Part shown: in pieces, positions 46,798-56,514 of the stretch | Layout of the letters: every line of letters starts with the position of its first letter | Numbering within the stretch: the stretch's first letter is position 1 | NCBI RefSeq assembly: GCF_000429905.1 | Contig: NZ_AUCT01000003.1 | Span: forward strand, 372,001 to 436,000 | From: Desulfatibacillum aliphaticivorans DSM 15576 | GTDB taxonomy: Bacteria > Desulfobacterota > Desulfobacteria > Desulfobacterales > Desulfatibacillaceae | Direction of reading: 5' to 3' | DNA length: 64,000 bases | The notes under the pieces: model-generated | Seen by the model: only the letters and a program-made list of their open reading frames with translations | The model's database searches: none | What the model was told of the DNA's origin: nothing | Program-made: the position numbers and the translations under genes

Positions 46798-48972
46798 ATG
46801 AAAAATAATACGCCCAAAATCAGCATTATCGTGGTCAATTATAACGGCCTAAAATTCCTTGAAGACTGCTTTACCTCCCTGACGCAAACGGACTGGCCCA
46901 AGGAAGCCCTGGAAGTCATTTGCGTGGATAACGGATCCACGGACGGCTCTCAGGAATATCTGAAAAAGAACTTCCCGGACGTCGCGGTCCTGGACCACCA
47001 ACCCAACAACTATGCAGCCGCCAATAACGCGGGAATAAAACGCGCCTCCGGCGATTACGTCATCCTTCTCAATAATGACGTGAAAATGGACCCCGGCTGG
47101 CTGCGGCCTCTGGCCGCGGCCATGGAGCTAAATCCGCGGTTGGGGGGAGTGCAACCCAAGCTGCTTTATTTTGACGGCATGATCCAAAGTTTGGGCCACA
47201 TAAAAAGTCCTGATTTTTACTGGACGGACCGCGGGATGGGGGAGCCGGACCTGGGACAGTATGGGGATGCTCTTATGGAGGCGGACAGCCTGTGCGGGGC
47301 GTGCGCAATGTACCGCCGGGAATGCCTGGACCAAGCAGGACGCCTGGACGAAGACTTTAACATGTTTGTGGAAGATGTGGATTTTGGCGTGCGATGCCTG
47401 GACCATGGATGGCCTCTGGCCTGCCAGCCTCAAAGCCGGGTGCACCACCTTTTTCATGGTTCCATAGCCGGCGAAAGCCGGGCCAGGCTTTTGATTGAGT
47501 CCAATCGCCTGCTTCTCATCGCCAAACACTGGCCGGACAAGCTGGCGGAAAATCTGACCGGCCGTGGTTTTTTCTTGCAGCCCGATCCCGAAAAGCAAAG
47601 GGCTTTTATCCCGGCCGCCTCCAAGGCCTGCGGCAAGTTATTGACCGAGCATCCCCCTGAAAAGGCCCGGCGAATCCTGGACGATGTTTTTATCAAACTC
47701 GCCCAGGCGCTGGACCCGCAAAAGGACGCCCTGGTCCGCAAAGCCATGCTCCATCAAAAGGAGGCGGCCAGGGAGTTGGAGGTGCAAAAGGAGCGCGCCC
47801 GGCTGGACTTGCGGGATGTGGAATCCCGGTTATACGCGGAGATAGACCGGCTGCGGGACCTGGTCATCCAAAGGGAAGAGGAGTTGCGGCTTCTGCGCGA
47901 GTCTTTATCGTACCGGTACGTTCTTAAACCCGTGCAAAAGGCTGCGGACCGCGTCAAAGGCGCCCTGCCCCGAACCCAAAACGCTCCTCCGCCCTCCCCT
48001 GCCCTGCCCCGGATCGTTTCCATGAAGTTCACGAACAACTGCCAGTTGAAATGCCGTATGTGCGGCATCTGGTCTCAGGAAAAGGAAGCGGAGCTTCCCG
48101 GCGAGCAATGGCGTAAGGCAATCGACAAGGTTTTTCACTGGCTGGGGCCGTATCGCCTGGACATTGCAGGGGGAGAGCCTCTTCTAAGACCGGACAATGA
48201 CGAACTCACTGCCTACGCTTCGGCCATGGGCGTTGAAACGGTGTTACTGTCCAACGGCGCGCTTATCACCAAGGCCAGAGCGCGCAAGCTGCTGGATTCG
48301 GGCCTGGACTCCATTCACGTCTCCCTGGACAGCCTGACCCCGGAAGTGCACGACCGGATGCGCGGGAAGGCCGGAACCTTCGCCAAAGCGACAAAGGCCC
48401 TAAAGCATTTGCAGGAGCTTCGGCGTTACAGGAGCAAAGACTTCTCCATAGGGGTGGCCTCAATTGTCATGGCGCCCAATGTGGAGGAACTGCCCGCCCT
48501 GGCCGAATTCGTGTATCAGGGAGGCGCGGATTTTATCAGCTTCCAGGCTTTGGATCAGAATTTCCATGACAAATACGATCCACAGTGGTTCGCCTCCAAT
48601 CCATATTGGATCAAGGATCTGGACGCTTTAAACCGGTCCATGGACAAACTGCGGGCCATGAAACTGCGAGGCGCCCCCATAGACAATAGCCTGGCCCAGT
48701 TGCAGGCCATGAAGCGCTACTTCGCCGATCCACAGGATTTTTGCCGCCGGTTTCAATGCCTTTCGGGAGAGAAGAACTTCATCATTAAAAATAACGGAGA
48801 CGTGCTTCTTTGCTGGAACCTGCCGCCCGTGGGCAACATCCTCCACGACGCGCCGGAACGCATCTGGCAGTCTTCGGAAGCCAAAAAGCGCAGGGAGCAA
48901 ATCGCCGCCTGCACCCGGACCTGCCGAATCCTTAGCTGCCATGTCACTGAGGAGGCTTTACAAAACGCATGA
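46798..48972 (+). CDS. Fusion of a family-2 glycosyltransferase and a radical SAM/SPASM protein
   Basis: 724 aa. Residues about 8-220 are a GT2 (GT-A fold): SIIVVNYNGLKFLEDCF, DNGSTDGS, LLNNDV (DxD-like) and EDVDFGVRC. A helical, partly coiled-coil linker runs to about 400. The radical SAM domain then has C415, C419 and C422 (CQLKCRMC), followed by a C-terminal SPASM-like region (FCRRFQCLSGEKN ... VLLCWNLPPVGNI ... CTRTCRILSC). It could add a sugar and carry out a radical modification, or modify a lipid- or peptide-linked substrate. ATGA overlaps the next gene. Product unknown. Confidence 0.85.
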   Translation: MKNNTPKISIIVVNYNGLKFLEDCFTSLTQTDWPKEALEVICVDNGSTDGSQEYLKKNFPDVAVLDHQPNNYAAANNAGIKRASGDYVILLNNDVKMDPGWLRPLAAAMELNPRLGGVQPKLLYFDGMIQSLGHIKSPDFYWTDRGMGEPDLGQYGDALMEADSLCGACAMYRRECLDQAGRLDEDFNMFVEDVDFGVRCLDHGWPLACQPQSRVHHLFHGSIAGESRARLLIESNRLLLIAKHWPDKLAENLTGRGFFLQPDPEKQRAFIPAASKACGKLLTEHPPEKARRILDDVFIKLAQALDPQKDALVRKAMLHQKEAARELEVQKERARLDLRDVESRLYAEIDRLRDLVIQREEELRLLRESLSYRYVLKPVQKAADRVKGALPRTQNAPPPSPALPRIVSMKFTNNCQLKCRMCGIWSQEKEAELPGEQWRKAIDKVFHWLGPYRLDIAGGEPLLRPDNDELTAYASAMGVETVLLSNGALITKARARKLLDSGLDSIHVSLDSLTPEVHDRMRGKAGTFAKATKALKHLQELRRYRSKDFSIGVASIVMAPNVEELPALAEFVYQGGADFISFQALDQNFHDKYDPQWFASNPYWIKDLDALNRSMDKLRAMKLRGAPIDNSLAQLQAMKRYFADPQDFCRRFQCLSGEKNFIIKNNGDVLLCWNLPPVGNILHDAPERIWQSSEAKKRREQIAACTRTCRILSCHVTEEALQNA

Positions 48973-50075
48973 CGGGACCGGGCTCCGAAAAAAATCGGGT
49001 GCGATGCATCCGCCCTTTCACCTCCATGGAGCTTCAGCCAGGCGGCGAGGTCAGCTTTTGCTGCGTGGAATGGGCCAAGGTTCCGTATATCGGCAATGTG
49101 CAGAACCAAAGCCTGATGGAAATCTGGAACAGCGATACGGCCCAATACATCAGAAGGAAAATGCTGGCCGGGGAATGGGAGGACGTCTGCCGGCCCGATG
49201 TCTGCCCCACACTGGTTAGCGAGGGTTGGAAGGAACTGACAACGGACGGCGCCGGGAAAAAACTTTTTGTCCTGACCGAGCAGCATATCAAGGATATTCA
49301 GGCGGGGCGGACGCGCATGAGCGTTTCGCCCACCTATGTGCTCATGTCCAATCTGGAGGCTTGCAACCTGAAATGCCCCATGTGCGGCCCCTTTCGGAAC
49401 ATTTACGCTGAAAACAGAAACAACGCGCCCTTTGATTGCGCCGTGGGGAAGCAGCGGGAAATCATGGAAGGCGAGAACATGGCCGTCCTGGAGAGGATCT
49501 CCCGGGACGTTGTGAACGGGCTTCCGGACCTCAAGGTGCTTGGGTTGTGCGGCGCAGGAGACCCCCTTTTCCGGCCTGATACGCGTAAGATTTTGTTTTC
49601 AAAAGACAAAAGAGTCAGGCCTGAAATTGCACTTTTCTCTAACGGCCTGCTTTTTAATTCAAAAATGTGGAAAAAAATCAAGCATAATGCGTTCCGTTAT
49701 GTTAATGTGTCCGTTGATGCTGCCGCCAGGGATACTTATGAAAAGGTCAGGCCCCCGGGAAAATGGGACGACATCGTCGCTAATCTGGAGTTTTTGTCCG
49801 ACCTAAGAGCACAGGGGAAGATTCCCCAGCTTTTTATTAACTTCACGGTCATGCGCAGCAATTTGGAAGAAATGACGGATTTCGTCCGGTTGGGCGAACG
49901 CCTAAAAGTGGATTCGGTTTATTTTCAAAAAATACGTGGAATCATTCGAAATAGGGAAAATTTTTTCGACGGCCCGGACAAAGACCAGGAACTTTTGGAC
50001 AGGCTGGAAATTATCAAGCCGCAGGCAAAAAAAGCGGCAGGCGGCGAGACCGCCGTTGCTTTTGGAAACTTGTAA
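48969..50075 (+). CDS. Radical SAM protein with SPASM-like region ahead of the core
   Basis: 368 aa, starting in ATGA at the end of the previous gene. The first 80 residues look like a SPASM auxiliary-cluster region: C13 (RCIRPF), C31-C32 (EVSFCCVEW), YIGNVQNQSLMEIWNS, and C74 and C79. The radical SAM core with C132, C136 and C139 (CNLKCPMC) comes after. In most families SPASM is C-terminal, so domain order is reversed. The core then runs to about 330 (GLCGAGDPLF, VNVSVDAAARDTYEKVR). It is coupled to the GT2 fusion and likely acts on the same substrate. Confidence 0.82.
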   Translation: MTGPGSEKNRVRCIRPFTSMELQPGGEVSFCCVEWAKVPYIGNVQNQSLMEIWNSDTAQYIRRKMLAGEWEDVCRPDVCPTLVSEGWKELTTDGAGKKLFVLTEQHIKDIQAGRTRMSVSPTYVLMSNLEACNLKCPMCGPFRNIYAENRNNAPFDCAVGKQREIMEGENMAVLERISRDVVNGLPDLKVLGLCGAGDPLFRPDTRKILFSKDKRVRPEIALFSNGLLFNSKMWKKIKHNAFRYVNVSVDAAARDTYEKVRPPGKWDDIVANLEFLSDLRAQGKIPQLFINFTVMRSNLEEMTDFVRLGERLKVDSVYFQKIRGIIRNRENFFDGPDKDQELLDRLEIIKPQAKKAAGGETAVAFGNL

Positions 50076-50087
50076 CCAACAGACGCC

Positions 50088-51290
50088 ATGATCCGAAAAA
50101 AAATACTCATAAGCGACACAGCCCCCCTTTATCCTCCCATGTGGGGGGGGCCCAAAAGGATCTGGGGACTGTTTTCCAACCTGACCCACAAGTACGACAT
50201 TATTTATGTGGGCGTGGATACTGGCCAATACGAACTGGTCAAAGGTATTGAAGCCAGCGAGGATTTCTTTGAAAAGCGCTTTTCCATGCCCGAATCCTAT
50301 TACAAGTACTGGCTTCCGATTTACGAGCGTCTGTTTAAAAACCTTAATTTCGATCCATACACCTATTTTTTCATCGATAACGCCAAGCATTACGTGGACG
50401 CTCTGGAAAGTCAGCCGGCCGACGCAATAGTCTGCAGCCATCCCTGGTCCTGGAACACCCTGAAATACAGAACCGACTCTCCGGTAATATACGACGCCCA
50501 CAACTGCGAATACACGTTGATGCGGTCCCTGGCCGAGGGCAATCTTTTCAAGCCCATTCTGACGCATAAAACCAAAGTCCTGGAAGGGGACCTCTGCCGC
50601 CGGGCTAAAGTCATCCTGGCCTGCTCCGAAGAAGACAAGCAGGCTTTTGTGGACGTATACAAGCTGGACCCGGGTAAAATATCCATTGTGGAAAACGGGA
50701 CGGACATCCCCCCCCTGCCGTCCCTTAAAGAACGGGTGGCCGCCAGAGAAGAGCTTGGCTACGCCAGGCAGCCGGTCGTTTTATTTGTAGGCGCCTATTA
50801 CAAGCCCAATATCCAGGCCGTGGATTTTATAGTCAATCGTCTGGCGCCCAAACTGACCGCCTGCCAGTTTGTCATTGTAGGCACGGTCACCAATGCGTTT
50901 TCCGACAGCCAGGCGCCGGAAAACGTGAGCTTTGCAGGCATCCTGACCGACGATTATCTGGAGCACTATTGGAGAGCGGCGGACCTGGCGGTAAACCCCA
51001 TGTCCAAAGGCTCCGGCGTAAACATTAAAATGCTGGATTACATGGCGGCGGGCATTCCCACGGTTTCCACCCCCTTTGGATGCCGCGGCCTGGACGTGGA
51101 AAATGAAAAGCATGTAGTCATTTCCGAACTGGATAACTTTGCAACGGCCATTTGGGACACGCTGAAAAACCCGGAGTTACGAGGCCTGATGCGGAAAAAA
51201 GGCTACGATTACGTCTCGACAAAGTTTGATTGGAAAATACTAAGTAAAAAGGTCGAGCACATTTTGGATCAGCTATTGTTCGACAGGTAA
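50088..51290 (+). CDS. Glycosyltransferase, GT4-type (GT-B fold)
   Basis: 400 aa, 12 bp after the previous gene. N-terminal Rossmann part (TAPLYPPMWGGPKRIWGLF), then the GT-B C-terminal donor domain (RQPVVLFVGAYYKPNIQAVD and KGSGVNIKMLDYMAAGIPTV, carrying the family's EX7E-like region in degraded form). It probably transfers an activated sugar in surface glycan synthesis. The sugar cannot be assigned. Confidence 0.85.
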   Translation: MIRKKILISDTAPLYPPMWGGPKRIWGLFSNLTHKYDIIYVGVDTGQYELVKGIEASEDFFEKRFSMPESYYKYWLPIYERLFKNLNFDPYTYFFIDNAKHYVDALESQPADAIVCSHPWSWNTLKYRTDSPVIYDAHNCEYTLMRSLAEGNLFKPILTHKTKVLEGDLCRRAKVILACSEEDKQAFVDVYKLDPGKISIVENGTDIPPLPSLKERVAAREELGYARQPVVLFVGAYYKPNIQAVDFIVNRLAPKLTACQFVIVGTVTNAFSDSQAPENVSFAGILTDDYLEHYWRAADLAVNPMSKGSGVNIKMLDYMAAGIPTVSTPFGCRGLDVENEKHVVISELDNFATAIWDTLKNPELRGLMRKKGYDYVSTKFDWKILSKKVEHILDQLLFDR

Positions 51291-51363
51291 TCTTTCCCTG
51301 GCGGGACCGGTTCTATAGGTTCCCTTATTCAATATTCTTACATAGTCTTCCACTAATAAATCA

Positions 51364-53094
51364 ATGCATCTTAGGATTCCCGATAAACGAACTCTCGTGA
51401 TTGTTTTTGCGCTGGCGATCACCACCTGGGTTGCGCATTTCCTTTGGGTTCGGGACTTTCTATTGTTTGAAGACGATTACTCCCATGTGGGCAGGAGCCT
51501 GGACGGCGAGTGGAGCCAAATATACTATCTCCTGAAATGGGCGTGGGAAGCCTGGCCTCAGGGGCGCCCCCTGCATTTTTCGCTCATGCCCGTGTTTACG
51601 GGCCTTGGAATGCACATGGGCGGGCTGCCCTGGGTGTATTTTTTCGGGTTCCTGTTCATCGCAGGCAACGCGGCGCTTTTTTACGTCACCGCCCTGAAAG
51701 TGGCGCCGCCCGGCCCGGCTTTGGCGGGCGCATGCGCGTTTTGCCTGTTTCCGGCGGATACGACCCATGCCATGCTGACTCATAACATGGCGCTTCAGGC
51801 CTCGCTCATGTTTTTACTGGCCGCCGTCCATGCCTATTTAAGCGACAAAAAACTTCTTTCCTACCTATTAATTGCGGGAACCCTGATCTCTTACGAAACC
51901 GCCATCGTCCCCTTTATCGCCGCGCCTCTGCTAAAGTCGCCCTGGAACCGCAAGACCATCAAAGAACTTGCAACCACAACAGCCGTCGTCGCGCTTCTTA
52001 TGTCGGGGCACGCCTTACTGAGAGCCGCCATGAACGAGCACCGGATGATGGAGCTTGTCAGCGATAATCCCTGGCGGCTTGCAGGCCATGTTCTGGCCTC
52101 CATGGTTATCGGGCCGCTGACCGTGCTAAAAGCCTTTTTCCTCCGGCCCGGCTACGCCCTGAGCCACGCAAACGCCCTTACGGCGTTCTCAGGACTGGTT
52201 TTTGCCACAGGAATGGGATGGGCGCTTTGGCGGCTTCCTTTGCCTTTGGAACTGAAATGCCTGTCCTTTTCGGCCCTGTCGGAAAAATACGGATTGAAAA
52301 TGCACGGCAGCCTTAAAATCCCGCAAGGGCTTGCGCCGGGCGGCAGGCTGCTAATTGCCGGGGCTCTCGCCCTGTGTTTGGCGTACGTGCTAACCTTCAC
52401 CCGCTGGCCGCCTACAAGCCTGGGAGGACGCGACACATGCGTGCATCTGGCTGCAACCTTCGGGGCATCCATTATCATAACCGGGCTGGCTTGGATGATT
52501 CTGGAAACTGCCGGCATGTTCAGGCTTAAACTTGCAGCCGCCGGGGCTGTCGCTGTTTATCTGGCTTTTCTGCTGGGCTTTTCCATGGCCGTGCAAAAGG
52601 ATTTTGTTAACGGCTCCGAGTTTCAGCGCCAATTCTGGAGGGAAGTCCTGCAGCTTTGCCCGGACCTGGAAGACGGGACCACGATTTTTGTCAAGGAAAA
52701 CATAAGGACGACATCGGACTTTGTGATTCCCAATGCATGGTCCGTGCGGCTGGTGCTGGAGCAAATGCTTCTATTTCCCAAAGACTGGACTTCCCCCCCG
52801 GCCCTGTTCATTTTAAATGAAAAAGTAATTGCGGGCGTCACACCCGATCCGGGAGGAGAGTCATGGACCTTGCTAATTCCAGGAGAGGGCCGGGAAACCC
52901 GGACCGTCAAGCAAGGCCAAGTCATTGCTTTGGAATTGAACGCAAACGGATTGGTCCGGCTGGAATCCGCAGAGCATCGGCCCGGGTGGGAGCCTCTGGA
53001 GGGTCTGCATGTCAAGCCTGAGGGAAAGTCCTCCATCCAAAGCCTTGAAAAAAAGGCGCTATACCGTATAATGATCGAGCGCGGCCTGCGTTAA
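51364..53094 (+). CDS. Polytopic membrane protein, GT-C-like
   Basis: 576 aa. About ten to eleven membrane helices span 10-420, followed by a periplasmic-looking C-terminal domain of about 150 residues. The first loop has FEDDYS, an acidic pair where GT-C glycosyltransferases carry their catalytic Asp residues. A large-loop GT-C enzyme using a lipid-linked sugar is the best guess, but I see no family-defining motif beyond this. No ribosome-binding site is clear; 73 bp separate it from the preceding GT4 gene. Confidence 0.65.
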   Translation: MHLRIPDKRTLVIVFALAITTWVAHFLWVRDFLLFEDDYSHVGRSLDGEWSQIYYLLKWAWEAWPQGRPLHFSLMPVFTGLGMHMGGLPWVYFFGFLFIAGNAALFYVTALKVAPPGPALAGACAFCLFPADTTHAMLTHNMALQASLMFLLAAVHAYLSDKKLLSYLLIAGTLISYETAIVPFIAAPLLKSPWNRKTIKELATTTAVVALLMSGHALLRAAMNEHRMMELVSDNPWRLAGHVLASMVIGPLTVLKAFFLRPGYALSHANALTAFSGLVFATGMGWALWRLPLPLELKCLSFSALSEKYGLKMHGSLKIPQGLAPGGRLLIAGALALCLAYVLTFTRWPPTSLGGRDTCVHLAATFGASIIITGLAWMILETAGMFRLKLAAAGAVAVYLAFLLGFSMAVQKDFVNGSEFQRQFWREVLQLCPDLEDGTTIFVKENIRTTSDFVIPNAWSVRLVLEQMLLFPKDWTSPPALFILNEKVIAGVTPDPGGESWTLLIPGEGRETRTVKQGQVIALELNANGLVRLESAEHRPGWEPLEGLHVKPEGKSSIQSLEKKALYRIMIERGLR

Positions 53095-53117
53095 CGATTG
53101 TGGAGGGGGGACGGACC

Positions 53118-54161
53118 GTGAGGGTGGTCTACATCGGGGAGCGCATACAACACCATGCCGGGCGCTCGGGCTACGACCAGTTTGCCCGGCGCGTCCGCTC
53201 AAGGCCTTTATCCCCTGCAATCCACCATGCATTGACGTCCATCTTAGAAAGGACGCCCTCCAGCGCCGTCAAGGCCCGCCTGGACTCTCCCCCCTACTCC
53301 TGGTATTGGAGGCCGGAGCAGCTTGCACAGGAGCTGCACGCAATGGGATCTATGGCCCTTGCAGGCGGCGTTTACCACTGGCTGTACGGAGAAAACGACT
53401 TTCGATGGGCGGGGCGCTTTCCCCGGCGGAAAGGCGCCAAAATTGTTGTCAGCATGCACCAGCCGCCTCAGATCTTTGAGAGGGTTTTTCCCGACCCCAA
53501 GGCCCTCAGGCAAGCGGACGCCGTGCTGGCGTGCTGCCGCAGCCAGGGGGATTATTTGAAGAATTTGGCGGGGGAGGATAAGGTTCATGTAATCCCCCAC
53601 GGCGTGGATGCGGATTTTTTCACGCCCGCTCCAAAGCCTGCGGAGGAAAAATTCATCGTGCTGGCCGTGGGAAGCTGGCTAAGGGACTTTTCCCTGCTGA
53701 TGGAAGTCATCCGGGAAGCCGACAGGCGCCAGTCAGGACTTTGCTTTCACCTGGTTCCGCCGCAGGACCGGATAAAGGACTTTGACGGGGCGCCAAACAC
53801 AAAAATTTTTTACGGCGTTCCGGATGCGCAATTGCTTAGCCTGTATCAATCCGCCAGCGTTTTGTTCATGCCGGTCACGGATTTTACGGCAAGTAACACG
53901 TTGTTGGAAGGCATGGCCTGCGGACTGCCCGCAGTTGCCACGGACGTGGGCGGCATGGGGGATTATATGGACTCATCCTGCGGCGTTCTTGTACCGCCTT
54001 CCGACCCCGAGCAGGCCCTGACCGCACTGCTGAATTTAAAAGAAAATCAAAACTTGGCGCCCGCCATGGCCGAATCCGCTCGAAAAAGGGCCCTGGAATT
54101 CGATTGGAAAAAAATCGCCCAGTCAGTCATGAAAGTCTATAGAGGCCTCTATGCCCGATAA
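53118..54161 (+). CDS. Glycosyltransferase, GT4-type
   Basis: 347 aa. GTG 53118 is preferred because GGAGGGGGG at 53102-53110 is correctly placed; GTG 53100 would overlap that site. N-terminal part RVVYIGERIQHHAGRSGYDQ; C-terminal GT-B donor domain with TASNTLLEGMACGLPAVATD, the E-x-x-A-x-G-x-P signature. It overlaps the ABC ATPase gene by 11 bp. Confidence 0.88.
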   Translation: MRVVYIGERIQHHAGRSGYDQFARRVRSRPLSPAIHHALTSILERTPSSAVKARLDSPPYSWYWRPEQLAQELHAMGSMALAGGVYHWLYGENDFRWAGRFPRRKGAKIVVSMHQPPQIFERVFPDPKALRQADAVLACCRSQGDYLKNLAGEDKVHVIPHGVDADFFTPAPKPAEEKFIVLAVGSWLRDFSLLMEVIREADRRQSGLCFHLVPPQDRIKDFDGAPNTKIFYGVPDAQLLSLYQSASVLFMPVTDFTASNTLLEGMACGLPAVATDVGGMGDYMDSSCGVLVPPSDPEQALTALLNLKENQNLAPAMAESARKRALEFDWKKIAQSVMKVYRGLYAR

Positions 54162-55518
54162 CGCCTCGAAAAATACAGGCCCTGCGGTTTCCGTACAGGG
54201 GATATGCAAGGATTTCAGGGTCTCCGTCTCTGAAAAGCCGGGATTTCTCCGCCGTTTCGTCCCAGCCCCCTTGAGACCGGCCGAAAAATTCCGTTCCCTG
54301 GACAACGTGAGCTTTGGCGTCTCCATAGGCGAAACTCTGGGCATTGTGGGCAGAAACGGGTCGGGCAAAACCACCCTGCTTAAAATCATTTGCGGCATTA
54401 TGACGCCGACTCAGGGAGAGGTTCGGGTGCGCGGCAGAGTGTCCACACTCCTGGATCTGGGAGCGGGGTTCGACCCGGAGTTCACGGGCCTGGAAAACGC
54501 CTACACAAACGGCGCGTTCATGGGGTTCTCCCGGGAGGAGATGGACGAAAAAATGCCGGCCATCCTGGACTTTGCCGACATCGGGGAATTCATCCACAGG
54601 GCGGTCAAAACCTATTCCAGCGGCATGTACGTGAGGCTGGCCTTTGCCGTGGCAATCCACGCCGATCCCGACGTCCTTGTGGTGGACGAAACCCTGGCCG
54701 TGGGCGACGAATCCTTCCGCAGGAAATGCTTCGCCCGAATCAACCAGATCCGCCGCAATGGCGGTACGGTCATCCTGGTTTCCCACTCCCTGCAAAACAT
54801 TGTGGAGTTATGCCACACGGCCCTGTGGATGGAGCGGGGAAAAATCATCCTAAAAGGCGCGCCGTCTTTTGTTGTAGGCGAATACGAACGGTTCGCCAAT
54901 TCGTCCTTTGAAAACCAGAAAATCATTCTGGACCGGATTGCGGACTGCGCGGAACCCCAGGTTCCCGCCCAGGGCGATCGTCTGGTGGAGGAACTGGCCG
55001 GCTTTCATCAGCCCCGGGTGTACGAAACCAACGGCGCATGCATCCTAAACCCGCGGATTATCGGCCGGGACGGCAGGCCCGTGGGCAACCTGATTATGGG
55101 CAGGGACTATTTTTACACCTATGACGTGCGGTTCGACCAAGACGCCAAAAACGTCAGGTTCGGCATGATGGTCAAGACCCAAAGCGGGCTGGAGGCGGGC
55201 GGAGCCGTCTCCCATGGCGCGGGCGACGCGCTGGAGTTTGTGGAAAAAGGCGCCTTGCTTCGCCTGCGTTTCGCCTTCAAGTGCCAGCTTACGCCCAATG
55301 TGTATTTTATCAACGCCGGCGTCCAAAGTGTGGGAGATGAAAACTCCGTATATCTGCATCGCATAGTGGACGCCGTTATGTTCCGGGTGACGCCGGTCCC
55401 TGGACTGTTGGCCACGGGGATCATGGATTTCGCCGCCCACCTGAAAGAAGGCGAACGGGTCAGCGTGGAACGGGCGCCCGAAAAAGGGGCGCCCGAAAAA
55501 GGGGCGCCAAAGCCATGA
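54151..55518 (+). CDS. ABC transporter ATPase with C-terminal glycan-binding domain, Wzt-like
   Basis: 455 aa. ATPase domain about 12-250: Walker A GRNGSGKTT (68-76), signature YSSGMYVR (155-162), Walker B DVLVVDE (174-180). A beta-rich C-terminal domain (about 285-430) with YDVRFDQDAKNVRFG resembles Wzt, which reads the end of an O-polysaccharide before export. The tail has APEKG twice in tandem. The partner permease Wzm is not in the window. It follows two bases of overlap rules of a tight operon: it overlaps the GT4 gene before and the sulfotransferase gene after. Confidence 0.9.
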   Translation: MPDNASKNTGPAVSVQGICKDFRVSVSEKPGFLRRFVPAPLRPAEKFRSLDNVSFGVSIGETLGIVGRNGSGKTTLLKIICGIMTPTQGEVRVRGRVSTLLDLGAGFDPEFTGLENAYTNGAFMGFSREEMDEKMPAILDFADIGEFIHRAVKTYSSGMYVRLAFAVAIHADPDVLVVDETLAVGDESFRRKCFARINQIRRNGGTVILVSHSLQNIVELCHTALWMERGKIILKGAPSFVVGEYERFANSSFENQKIILDRIADCAEPQVPAQGDRLVEELAGFHQPRVYETNGACILNPRIIGRDGRPVGNLIMGRDYFYTYDVRFDQDAKNVRFGMMVKTQSGLEAGGAVSHGAGDALEFVEKGALLRLRFAFKCQLTPNVYFINAGVQSVGDENSVYLHRIVDAVMFRVTPVPGLLATGIMDFAAHLKEGERVSVERAPEKGAPEKGAPKP

Positions 55519-56264
55519 AATCCAGGGCCGTCGCCATATTGGGCATGCACCGTTGCGGAACCTCCATGGCCGCCCGGATCGTCAACCTGCTGGGCGCCTA
55601 TCTAGGCCGGAAAGAAGACCTCATGGGGCCGGCCTATGACAATGAGGCCGGTTTCTGGGAGCGGTGGGACTTGATGGAGTTCCACGACAAAGCCTTGCAG
55701 TCCATGGGCAGAACCTGGGACGATCCATCCCCCATGCCCGATTGGGGCGCCCTGTCCCAGGCCCGAAGCCTGGAGCGGGAGTTGATCGCCAAAATTGAAG
55801 ATGTCTTTACTGGCCAGCCTCTCTGGGCATTTAAAGACCCCAGGGCCTGCCTGCTTTTACCGCTATGGAAAAACGCTCTGTCCGCCTTAAACATTGACTG
55901 GCAGATCGTGGCGGCAGTGCGCAATCCCGTGGACTCCATTGGGTCTCTGGCCCGGCGCAACGAGTATTCCTGGGAAAAATGCTGCGCTTTGTGGGAGCTG
56001 CACTATCGGCAAGTTTTGGATCATATAAGGGAAACCCCTCACGTCATCGTCCTCTTTGAAGAACTGTGCAACGCCCCGGCAGTTCAGATCGCAAAATTGG
56101 CTTCCGCCTTGGAAATTGATGTGGATGAAAAAGCGCTTGAGAACGCGGCTCGCTCCATCAGGCCGGATCTGATTCATAATCATTCCAAGGAGAAATACAG
56201 GCTGCCCGCTCAGGTGGAAGAAACATATGGACGCCTAAGAAAGAAGGCCCTGAGCCTCAAGTAA
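55515..56264 (+). CDS. Sulfotransferase-family protein
   Basis: 249 aa, starting in ATGA at the end of the ABC gene. The 5'-phosphosulfate loop GMHRCGTS is at residues 10-17 and the 3'-phosphate region VRNPVDSIGSLARRN lies near 137-151. It would move sulfate from PAPS to an acceptor, here most likely a glycan made by the cluster. Acceptor is inferred. It is the last gene of the cluster; no terminator was recognised just downstream. Confidence 0.82.
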   Translation: MKSRAVAILGMHRCGTSMAARIVNLLGAYLGRKEDLMGPAYDNEAGFWERWDLMEFHDKALQSMGRTWDDPSPMPDWGALSQARSLERELIAKIEDVFTGQPLWAFKDPRACLLLPLWKNALSALNIDWQIVAAVRNPVDSIGSLARRNEYSWEKCCALWELHYRQVLDHIRETPHVIVLFEELCNAPAVQIAKLASALEIDVDEKALENAARSIRPDLIHNHSKEKYRLPAQVEETYGRLRKKALSLK

Positions 56265-56514
56265 AAACTATCCCGCAAAAAACGCATTTAGGGGGTAGAC
56301 TTGAGGTCAATTCATTTGCTATAGAAATTCAGCCGCGGGGAATTGCCTCCCGCCAGTCGTTTCAAATCAGTTTCACTAGTCCAATCACTTTTTTGTTTTT
56401 ACGTTCCCTCAACCCAACTAGCCGCTGCCAGCCAGTGCACAAAAAAACCAATTACTAAACGGCCTTGAGGATTAGTCCCTCTATACGGCCAAAGGTCTTG
56501 CAGGAGGATTTTCA

